From: Trichinella spiralis
Lineage: Eukaryota; Nematoda; Enoplea; Trichinellida; Trichinellidae
NCBI GenBank assembly: GCA_000181795.3
Contig: CM012955.1
Span: 6,374,015-6,395,206 of the forward strand
DNA: 21,192 bases
Direction: 5' to 3'
Part shown: positions 11,032 to 19,259 of the stretch, one piece after another
Numbering within the stretch: the stretch's first letter is position 1
How the letters are laid out: each line of letters opens with the position of its first letter
Translations under genes and position numbers: made by a program
Notes under the pieces: model-generated
Databases searched by the model: none
What the model was told of the DNA's origin: nothing
Seen by the model: only the letters and a program-made list of their open reading frames with translations

Positions 11032-11360
11032 TCATTTTTTACACTTTATCCACACTGACTGTTTATTGACAACTGAATTGTAACAATCAGCCTGCAAGCA
11101 TTGGACAAGTTGGCGTTTAATTTTACCAACCACTGCAAAAGCTGTGCAGCTGTTGCACAAATTTGAATTTTCTGAATCGCCAATTTCCACAAGCCCAAAT
11201 CCAACTTTACACAATTCTCGAATACAATTTCCATCGGTGCTAAATTCTGCAGCCAAGCTGATGCAGTTTTCAAACTTGAGGACCCAAGCAGAAACTTGCA
11301 GTTCAGAATAATGACGACAAATTTCCACCGATACAGCCAAGAAATGATGTTGAACAAGAA
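11032..11360 (-). CDS. Candidate cysteine-rich protein, 3' exon (unrecognised)
   Basis: A minus-strand frame of just over 100 codons ends in TGA at 11032–11034. It looks coding: it contains nine cysteines in a spaced pattern, CRHYS, ENCIS, NCIREL followed by C, LCNSC, QC, ADC and a final IKC, with mixed hydrophobic and polar residues and balanced codon use against an AT-rich background. No family was recognised. The pattern would suit a small secreted disulphide-bonded domain. The 5' part is unresolved: there is an AG at the end of TTTTTTAAAAG just upstream of 11368, and an ATG-led hydrophobic peptide (MLNASIALYFS) lies nearby in another frame. Overlapping frames on both strands are open too, so the gene call is tentative. 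No signal peptide could be joined with confidence. Confidence 0.35.
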
Positions 11361-11559
11361 ACTTTTAAAAAATTTCGGGTCCCTTTCAACACCCGAGAAA
11401 TATAACGCAATGCTTGCATTAAGCATTCGGTGTGAAATTTTCCATTTCCACTGCAAATTTCAAACGCAACAAATGTCACCTGGCCGCCCGCCAGAAACTA
11501 CTGAAATCGTCGATCGAGCTATGAAACGTGCGCCAAGACGACGTTGAAAAAGTGCCATT

Positions 11560-11857
11560 TGCAAACAAAATTATCACCAAATCCACATGCAAGGCAAATT
11601 GTAAAACTTTTAAAAACTACTACAATGCAAACTATCATTTCTTCTTTTTTCCTTTGCATTGATCATTGAAACAAAAAAAATAATACTTAATTTCAAAAAG
11701 CATTCTTAAATTATACACACAAATAATATCCACATTAAACCAAATTCAACAAATAACAAGACCTACTGCATTGGTTGGTGACAATTTTTACTTCACATTA
11801 TGCAAAAACATTGCATCACAAACAAAACAGAACAAATCACAAAAATGTAACTAAACA
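11560..11857. other. AT-rich intergenic DNA
   Basis: No gene or recognisable repeat is seen. The stretch separates the cysteine-rich frame from the GC-richer element remnant. Confidence 0.4.
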
Positions 11858-12618
11858 ATGACCATCGTCGACTTTTTCTCCAGCAGAGCCATCAGTACTG
11901 CAAGGCAGTTGGTTCCTTCCCGAAAGCGATCAACGATTTGCAGATCGGTCATTCAGATCCTCTCCCCCGCCTCTTGGACTCAAATAGCGAAAGCGTCGAT
12001 TGGTTCCCCAGGACGTGGCGCAAACGACAGAACTCCGTGCGAAGTGACATCTCTGACTTCAGCGGGATGAACATCTTCTTGAGGTCTGCTTTCAGCACCT
12101 CGTTTCGTAGTCGTTTATGTCGTCTCCCAACTTGGCAGTAAGTCGTTCCTGGATGGCAGAATCCATGTGGTTAAGCGCCGCGACTGCCCACTGGCAGCGC
12201 GGTAGCAAATCATGGCACTCAAATGACGTGTAGCGAGCGAAACTACGAGTTCACTCGCTCGCGAACTTAGTGAACTGTATCTTTCTTCGTATTGAAAGGC
12301 GGGAAAGTCAAATACGTTCGACAATCCGACCTTAACCGTGTTGCACTGACTTCCGTCACGATAATCGTCAATCGAAACCAGATCAAGTGTCAACACAGTT
12401 TACTCAAAACGAAAAATAATGAGCCAGGGATAATAAAACAAGTTATGACTCAATATAGTACACACAAGCAAAACAGACTGAAGGCAATCTTCCAAGCAAA
12501 CAACAAATCCACAACTTTCTCGATAAACCCCAGACTCTTCACGCGCCACCACAGTACGCTACCGTACTCAGTCCTCACACGCAGGTTCTCTCACGTTAAA
12601 AACAGTATCCCCATTACA
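11858..12618 (-). mobile_element. Possible LTR-element remnant: one LTR-like end and a gag-like fragment (broken)
   Basis: This stretch is distinctly richer in G and C than everything around it, so it was probably inserted. Read on the minus strand, about 12618 to 12389 starts TGTAATGG and ends GTTGACA, the TG…CA layout of a long terminal repeat of roughly 230 bp. It is followed by coding-like sequence to about 11858 that is broken in several places and has no recognisable enzyme domain; its position fits a gag region. No second LTR, protease, reverse transcriptase or integrase is present in the window. Family (BEL/Pao or Gypsy) cannot be told. It looks like an old, incomplete fossil copy. 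Confidence 0.35.
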
Positions 12619-12639
12619 TGACGTATTTGTAATTAAAAA

Positions 12640-13500
12640 AGCAATCAAGTACAAATAAAGTAAAAATTTTTTGTTTTAATTATACTATGTTCTGAATTAT
12701 AAAAATTTGCCGAACGTAACAGAGCATTGCAACATTTTTTTCATTGATTCATTCATTCTTTAAACTTGTTTCTAAGTAACGTAATTTTTTTATGAAACAG
12801 TGTGGAATATTACTGTAAATGGTCAATGAACAAATTTTGCTACAGTTCAAAATTTAAAGAAATTACAAATTAAAAGAAATTATTTTTAAGTTGGATGTAA
12901 TGTGATTTTCTTGCTATATGTACTATTGAAAATAATAAATAAACTTTATTATCAAAATGTGATACTGTGAATATTGCTAGCATTTGCGTACTTGGTATTT
13001 GTAAATGCATAAAATAATTTTATATAAAAATAAAATATTATATAATATATTATTATAATTTTGATTTACTAATATTTGAAACTAGCTAGTATGAAATTTT
13101 ATTTCATAGTGCATTTAATAATCGTGTAAAGTAGTGCTTTTTCTTGAATTTTCTTATATTGCAATGTTATGCTGTTGTGATTATTGTACACGCAGAATCA
13201 GTTTTATAATTTTAGCTGATTTTATTGAAGTAATTTCATGAAAGTGGTTGGTTCATAACGGCTAGCGCGTTCTAAAGATACGACTTTTAGCAGGTAAATT
13301 CTTTAATTTTCTCCGTGAAAGTTTCTCTGTGGTGTTAAAGAAATGCGTTTCTTTTACTGTGAGAAATGGGATCATTTTGTATAACAAGGAGCAGTTTAAA
13401 ATATATGCTTAAGCAGTGTTTTTTATAGTTGTGAATTCATGTTGACATAATAATAATTGTTCTTTCAAAGTTATTTGACTTAGATTTGTGCCTAGTGCAT
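12640..13500. other. AT-rich intergenic DNA
   Basis: No gene is seen. It contains many TATAAT/AATAAA-like words and a small dyad: tatgaaat (13090–13097) against atttcata (13101–13108). A ten-base palindrome (13081–13090) sits beside it. These are common in sequence this rich in A and T. Confidence 0.5.
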
Positions 13501-13507
13501 ATTCATA

Positions 13508-13518
13508 TTTATTTTATT
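13508..13518 (-). terminator. Candidate polyadenylation signals of the Ig–EGF gene
   Basis: Two overlapping TTTATT words on the plus strand (AATAAA on the minus strand) lie about 110 bases beyond the stop codon at 13624. Other A/T-rich words are nearby, so the exact cleavage site is unknown. Confidence 0.35.
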
Positions 13519-13623
13519 AACGTTCAATATTATAAATGTGTCGTCAGTTTCCATTTTTTATTATGTAAACTATTAATTAATAATTATTAAAAATTGTAAA
13601 GAAGCGTTAAACACATGGTTTCT

Positions 13624-14627
13624 TTAATTTTCGTGATTCGAGCGAATTGCACTACATTTTAAAAATTCTTCTAATTCAAAGAATTTATCTCTGCCTCCTT
13701 TAATCTTTTTGAAATCGTAATATGCCGTATTCCTGCAAGTTGAAGGATAGTTAAACATTTTATACAGACTTAATTTTTTGTATACGTACATTTTTGGATT
13801 TTCACCGTGCAAGAGAAGCCATACAATTCCGATTATTGGACATGTAAAAATAATCGTAATGAAGTATGGATATGGACTTTTTGCTGAAAAATTTTTTGAG
13901 TTGAAGATAATTATTGTTCTGCACATTTACATTTTACTTATTTCACAATATTCTCCGCGATAGTTGCTGCTGCTGCATATGCAATGTACGCTATGCATAG
14001 GAGTTCCGACGTGTTTTTCAATGCATTTTCCTCTATGGTTGCAGACGGTAGCATTGTTGCAGTCTATTATTGCTGGAAGAAAAGGATTAATTTTGCTTAA
14101 ATGCACGTTAAAAAGTCCAAATTACCGAATTTGAATTCCCAAATTCTGCCGTCAGAAGACTGACATAAAAATACAGTATCGTTTAAAGTTACTCTGTTCC
14201 ACAGTATAGTGAGAAAAGTGCTGTTGATCACGTAAATGCTAGAAGAATTGTAAAATTCAAAACTGAAGGTTCCTCGTCATCGACTACCTGTCGTTGTTGT
14301 TATTCAAATTGTGCATCTTTGTACCGTTTTCATTTGTGAACCACCAGCAAACATCAGTAGCTTGGTCCCCGTTAGCTTCTGTTAATGGGCATTTTAGTCG
14401 TTTTCTCTTACCAACAATGGCAAAAGCGATCTCATCGGAGTCGTTTTTCTTCTTCGGAACATTTTTGCAAACTAAATTTCAATTTAATCTGACTATTATT
14501 ATTTGGCAAAAGGAAATTATCCTGTTGATGAGACAGAAAGGCGATCACCTTTGCTTGAGTCAGTGCAATTGGCGTAATGAAAAATTGCAAGAATTGCGAG
14601 GAACGTCAACAGTGAACTTTGCTTCAT
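13624..14627 (-). CDS. Ig–EGF type I membrane protein, neuregulin/Vein-like ligand
   Basis: Six exons join in phase: 14627–14549, 14471–14288, 14238–14126, 14072–13938, 13883–13790, 13732–13624, giving 237 residues. Residues 1 to about 22 (MKQSSLLTFLAILAIF…) are a signal peptide. An Ig-type domain spans about 40–125, with C54 paired to C113, tryptophans 69/70 and the LNDTVFLC signature. A single EGF domain follows with six cysteines at 130, 136, 142, 156, 158 and 168, ending YRGEYCE. A membrane segment (about 178–197, FITIIFTCPIIGIVWLLL) and a tail of about 40 charged residues close it. Signal–Ig–EGF–TM is the order of neuregulin-type EGF-receptor ligands (Vein has Ig and EGF without the membrane anchor), so a juxtamembrane ligand role is inferred. 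Several N-glycosylation sites (NST, NDT, NAT) fit an extracellular face. Introns are 49–77 nt. It faces the reticulocalbin gene head to head. Confidence 0.8.
13733..13789 (-). other. 57-nt intron whose retention keeps the frame (tail of the Ig–EGF protein)
   Basis: Donor GTACGT and a good acceptor (CTTCAACTTGCAG) bound 57 bases, an exact multiple of three with no stop codon. Spliced or retained, the cytoplasmic tail stays in frame. Retention would add 19 residues containing several lysines and tyrosines. Confidence 0.5.
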
Positions 14628-15314
14628 TGTTCGGAGTTGATGTTGAAACTGATTTTAATTTTCATTTTATCACCACAGTTTTGTACAGTTATTTTAAACT
14701 GACACCACACGATTTTAATTAAATTGACCATTTTCTCCAATAATGGACGACGTTTGTTGTTTTGTAATTTTAAAGTTCAACAGATGTTGTTGTTGGGCAC
14801 TGAAATTGTTCATTGTTTAAACTGCTTTTTTGCACTTTAAAATTTTTCTACACATTCCTTTTACTACAAATGCCAATAGGAATTGTTTTATTTTTTTTTT
14901 TGATTATTGGAAAGTATTTCAGCAAGGAATTTATCTTTTCTGTCCAGTGAACAACAACTTTAAGAATTTAATTTCTTTTTTAAATAATTCATTCCATATT
15001 TAATGTTTAATTTAATCATCGCTGCACAATTGTTGGTTTCATTTTGTTGTAAACAGATTTTGCGTCCTTTATATAAATTATGAATGAAAAGCGGAAGGAA
15101 TTAATAAAACAAAAAAAGAAAAAGAAATATGCATATGTTATACCTGATGTTCTGATGAAAGTTGTATTTTATTTTTAAACTGGTTTCATATTCATAAATA
15201 TGTAAATGTTTAATTGGATTAAAGAAGAGTTGTTTTTTCAGTTTGCCGTCAGTGGTCCGTTGTTTTCCGAAGCCAAAGTTTGGTTGATCAACAACAACTA
15301 TTTTGCGGTTTAGT
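14628..15314. promoter_or_regulatory. Shared upstream region of two divergent genes
   Basis: About 690 bp of A/T-rich DNA lie between the start codons of the Ig–EGF gene (minus) and the reticulocalbin gene (plus), and must contain both promoters. No TATA box can be singled out. Just before the reticulocalbin start codon is ttgcggtttag, so the first coding exon could follow a 5' UTR intron or, if the species trans-splices, a leader acceptor. Confidence 0.4.
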
Positions 15315-16658
15315 ATGATTGGAATTTTCACTTTACTGTCCGTATATGTGCGCTTCGTACAAGCGGACAAAGGAATGCGTGAAGTGGAAGAGCACGGCGC
15401 TCGGTCGCCAAGTGAACGTTGGCAAAATTCCCACTACACAGATGGAAAGCACAGTGTTCACGCTGATCATCAGGTTGTGTTGGGTCAGTTACAGATTGTT
15501 TGTTTTTGTTTCTATATTAAAAATGCATTATTGTTGATGTTCAGGGTCGAAAAAATTGGCTGAAGAGTTTGATCGATTAGATGCGGATGTGGCGCAAAGC
15601 CGCTTGCTGACGTTGGCAATGACCATGGATGTGGACAGAGATGGTTTCATTGATCGTGAAGAGTTGACACATTGGATTCGCGGTTCGCTGAAAAAATTGG
15701 AAGAAGAAGAAGCGGAAATGGATTTCAGTCAATACGACGCCGATGCTGACGGTTTTGTGTCTTGGGATGAATATCGCAAAAGTGTGTACGGAACATTTTC
15801 AGTTGACGAATATGAAAACGAAACTGAAGTAAGTGCGTTTTTTGTAATTTTTGTTTTTCTACCAAATCGAAATTTCATTTATCCAATCATGCACAGTATG
15901 CACTTGGGAAGTATTTTTACTGGTTATTTATTGGGTCGTGTGAATTCTGATATAATAATAACAGATAATAATTGAAGTAACAGTTTTGTAATATCAGTTT
16001 TGTGAAAATTGCATAGATGGGAATTTCGACTTTTGATAACTGTGTGTATGTATGTGCGTATGTAGATTTATTCATTTATTTACTTATTTATTTATTTATT
16101 TATTCAGTCGATGATTCATGACGACGAGTTGATATTTAAAGTGGCCGATATGAACGAAGATGGGAAATTAAACTTGACAGAATATTTTATGCTTGTTCAC
16201 CCTGAATTTTACCCCCAATTGCAAAAAACATTGGCAATTGTTACAGTTGAAACAAAAGATACTGACGGTGATGGCTTGTTGACGTTTGAAGAATATAACG
16301 GAGAAATGTGTAAATAGAAAGTTTAAATAATGAATATGAATTGAAATCTGAAGCATTGTTTTGTATTTATTTAGCGCTGGACGATCAAGACCAATATACA
16401 TTGTCTAGACGAGCCAGGATGAGTGTTGCGGATAAGGATAAAGATGGGAAGTTGAACAGCGATGAATTATATGAATTTCTTTCTTCTGAAATCGACGAAC
16501 TCGTCGACGAAGAAGTGATGCATCTTTTTGAAATTGCTGACATGGATCACGACAGTCGTCTGTCCATGACAGAAATAACAAGTTCTTATGATACTTTTGT
16601 CGGCAGTGAAGCCACTGGTTATGGGGAATTGTTGGAAATAATGCACGAAGAACTTTGA
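15315..16658 (+). CDS. Reticulocalbin/calumenin (CREC family) EF-hand protein
   Basis: A low-affinity calcium-binding protein of the endoplasmic reticulum and secretory pathway. Four exons join in phase: 15315–15483, 15545–15828, 16108–16309, 16375–16658, giving 312 residues, as in vertebrate calumenin (315). Residues 1–17 (MIGIFTLLSVYVRFVQA) form a signal peptide. Six EF-hand loops are visible at about 85 (DVDRDGFIDREE), 121 (DADADGFVSWDE), 165 (DMNEDGKLNLTE), 202 (DTDGDGLLTFEE), 238 (DKDKDGKLNSDE) and 274 (DMDHDSRLSMTE). The sixth has serine in place of the usual loop glycine, so its binding may be weaker. The protein ends HEEL, an HDEL/KDEL-type retrieval signal, favouring ER residence. 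The start at 15315 was chosen because it begins the signal peptide. The second intron ends in a run of TTTA repeats before its acceptor. Reticulocalbin and calumenin cannot be told apart with certainty. Confidence 0.93.
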
Positions 16659-16832
16659 CGGAAAATGCCTTTTTCACTGCTGGAAAGTTGACTGTCATTT
16701 TTATGCACCACTCCACTACATACTATTTAAATAGGAAGAAAGAAGTTTCTTTCTCCATAACCAATATTGTAATTGTAGATTTTACTTTTTGCTTTAATTC
16801 ACTAATTTCTTTTCGTTTCTGTTGTTATCTGT

Positions 16833-16838
16833 AATAAA
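16833..16838 (+). terminator. Polyadenylation signal of the reticulocalbin gene
   Basis: AATAAA about 175 bases after the stop codon is the first canonical signal on the plus strand and is followed by a T-rich stretch. Confidence 0.55.
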
Positions 16839-16859
16839 AGTTCTCTTTTTTTCATTATC

Positions 16860-17175
16860 ACGTTGTACTTTTAAGATTTTTTGCCTTTCATCTGATGTAG
16901 TTTGCCTAATTAGGACTTGCACGCATTCATTTTTCTTTTTTCTTCTTCAACTCGTCAACTTTTCAAATTTAACACCTCAGGTGTGTAATTGTGCGCATCG
17001 ACATTGTTCAGTCATTGATTGTTTTATGCGTATACTTGTTGGAATTTTTTATCACATTATCATCATCAGTACGACGTCAATAAATTGCCATATGCAATTT
17101 TTGTATGTGAGTTAGTTATTATTACAGTGTTTTATGTGGAAGATTTATTTTCTTTTCCGATACGTATCTAAATTC

Positions 17176-17226
<51 letters not shown>

Positions 17227-17730
17227 TATTCCTCTATTTTTGCTCACTTTATTCTTCTATGCATAGCATATTAATTGACATTGAAATTATCAATCATATA
17301 CAATGGTATGCAAGAAAATAAAACATTTTAAAATTAATATGATAATTTGAAAATTCACTTTTCTTTTTGTAAAATGCTGTTTTATTGTTGAAATAGTTAA
17401 TACGTTTCAATTTGGTATTATATAAATCTGTTTGAAAAGATAAAGCAGCTTTTTGAATTAGTTGTTTGCTAAGTTTGTGAAATAGTTTTTGTATAATAAT
17501 GTTTAATGTTTTTGTATTTTTGCCAAATTAGTTAAATTAATCTGAACTGTTTGTTCTGAAGCGTTAATGAAGGCATGAAAATATCGAGGTGTTTTGTGCG
17601 TTCTTTAAAAGATAAGTTTCTAATTCATAATATAAATCCAGTACTTACAGTATTGCTTTGTGAAGATTCACTGAACTGTTTACACTGACAATTTTAAAAA
17701 TATATATGACAAAATGCAAACATTAAAATT
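16860..17730. other. AT-rich intergenic DNA between converging genes
   Basis: No gene is supported. The stretch separates the 3' ends of the reticulocalbin gene (plus) and the small membrane-protein gene (minus), and contains the AT microsatellite listed separately. Confidence 0.45.
17179..17224. repeat. AT dinucleotide microsatellite, about 23 copies
   Basis: An uninterrupted run of AT dinucleotides lies between the 3' ends of two converging genes. It is self-complementary and likely length-variable. Confidence 0.95.
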
Positions 17731-17735
17731 TTATT
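17730..17735 (-). terminator. Polyadenylation signal of the small membrane-protein gene
   Basis: TTTATT on the plus strand (AATAAA on the minus strand) lies about 20 bases past the stop codon, so the 3' UTR would be very short. Confidence 0.5.
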
Positions 17736-17753
17736 TTTGCGTGTAATTTAAAT

Positions 17754-18296
17754 TCAAGAAAGCGAGTTATATCCGTTTCTTTCACGATCATGACACAAAG
17801 AACACAACCAAATTAAAGCAGCGCAACTAAAAATTACAAAAATTCCTGCTATCAATCCATAGCCTACTGTAGATGCGTGTTCCATGATTTCGTCATTCAT
17901 CATTTCTTGAAGAATACTTTTGTTTTTTACTTCTTTTGCATCCATTTCTACGAGCATGTAGTTATTTCTGTTTTGCAAGTAATCTTGAATTTCTAAAAAG
18001 AGAAAAATTTTCTCTTTCGCTTTTTCTTATTTCATTAAGATAATAAATTAATTTATATTTCAAATATTACAACAACTTCATTTAGACATTAAGGCTCTCA
18101 TTTTCTCAATGAAATGAATAAATATCAATAAACAGCATTTTAATGCAATTCGCCTTTCTGCTGGTAGTAAATCGAAAAAGAAGATTAAATAATGAAACTT
18201 ACCCTTTTGGTTGATAACTTTATTTTGCGTTGTATTATTATTTGCACAAATTGTAAAAATCATACTGAACAATTGTATGTAGAATAGAATTTCCAT
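17754..18296 (-). CDS. Small single-pass membrane protein (unrecognised), two exons
   Basis: Exon 18296–18203 begins MEILFYIQLFSMIFTICA, a signal-peptide-like start, and ends at a consensus donor (GGTAAGTTT). Exon 17992–17754 follows a T-rich acceptor (TTTTTAG) in matching phase. Together they encode about 110 residues: signal peptide, about 55 polar and acidic residues (VEMDAKEVKNKS, NDEIMEH), one membrane helix (GLIAGIFVIFSCAALIWLC) and a short basic then polar tail (CHDRERNGYNSLS). No domain was recognised; the layout is that of a small type I membrane protein. The intron (210 nt) could hide a further exon. The gene is convergent with reticulocalbin and lies about 960 bp from the TRPC-like gene on the same strand. 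Confidence 0.6.
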
Positions 18297-18299
18297 GTT

Positions 18300-19200
18300 T
18301 AAACTCTGCCATGCAGGTAGCGTGCTATGCAGCAACATTGTTCAATCAAATCATTTCTTGAATTGGTTGTGGGTTTTCATCAGCACAACTAATCAGAGTC
18401 ACTGTTTGCCAAGGATGACAAAATAAACAAAATTGATCATTCAGATTTCATTCAGCACAATTTTACTATCAACACGAATTATGCACTGTTTATTTCACAT
18501 GCTCAAAGTTGAACATACCACACAAGCGAATAATGCTAAAATAATATTTTATTTATCATTATAAGGTTTTAAATACAAAATTTAATCAATATACAAACAA
18601 AAACGATATATTTGCGCAATTTTATTTATATAGCCATTATTTGACTGACAATACTTTTATCCTGTATGCATTTTTGTTATTTTTAATAAATATTATATTT
18701 TATGAACACCTCTGCATTGTTGCATAGCTATTTATTTTTATTGTTAAAATGTACTTTTCAGGGCAGTTAAAAATTTCCTTCTAAAATTATCGATATAACG
18801 ATCCAAAATTGTCAATCATGGCGACAGTTGCCATTTATTCAACTTGATCATCAAATCAGTCAATCAAAGAGTAATAACAATACTATTAAAAACCGCATCA
18901 AAGAAAAAAAAAGTGCTTCTAAAAAATCTTCCAACAAAGTTCATAAACTGTACACGAAAATTAAAAATATAATTTTTCAATCTATAATCATGAAAAGAAA
19001 TGAATGAAAAGAATGAAATAATATATAATCATTTCAATCATGAAAAAAATATATTTTATTGTAACAAATGAGAACTTTCCTTACTGACTGTACTACATAA
19101 TTTATAAACTTGCTCACCTAAAAACTGCACAATAAACATTTTTAACATTTCACTATGTTAAACATGAGTGTAATATGAAATAAAGTTAACTTATACTAGC
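18300..19200. other. AT-rich intergenic DNA
   Basis: No open frame or recognisable element is seen. It separates the small membrane-protein gene from the 3' end of the TRPC-like gene. A minus-strand AATAAA (TTTATT at 19055–19060) is a candidate polyadenylation signal for the latter. Confidence 0.45.
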
Positions 19201-19259
19201 ATATTAAGTGCATTAAGTGAAGGCATCTTCAAACTGCTCAACTGTTATCACATTTTTGT

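Noticed and set aside
13081-13108. Small palindrome and hairpin (actagctagt; tatgaaat with atttcata).
   Set aside because: Stems of 8–10 bp made mostly of A and T are expected by chance in this composition.
14239-14287. An ultra-short 25-nt intron in the Ig domain exon (14287 to the AG after CCTTC).
   Set aside because: It is in phase, but a 49-nt intron using the same donor and a more pyrimidine-rich acceptor (TTCTTCTAG) is also in phase, matches the length of other short introns here and gives a normal spacing of the Ig cysteines.
14294-14722. 142-codon plus-strand open frame.
   Set aside because: It is antisense to the first exons of the Ig–EGF gene, whose signal peptide, splice phases and Ig signature are convincing; the plus-strand peptide has no domain.
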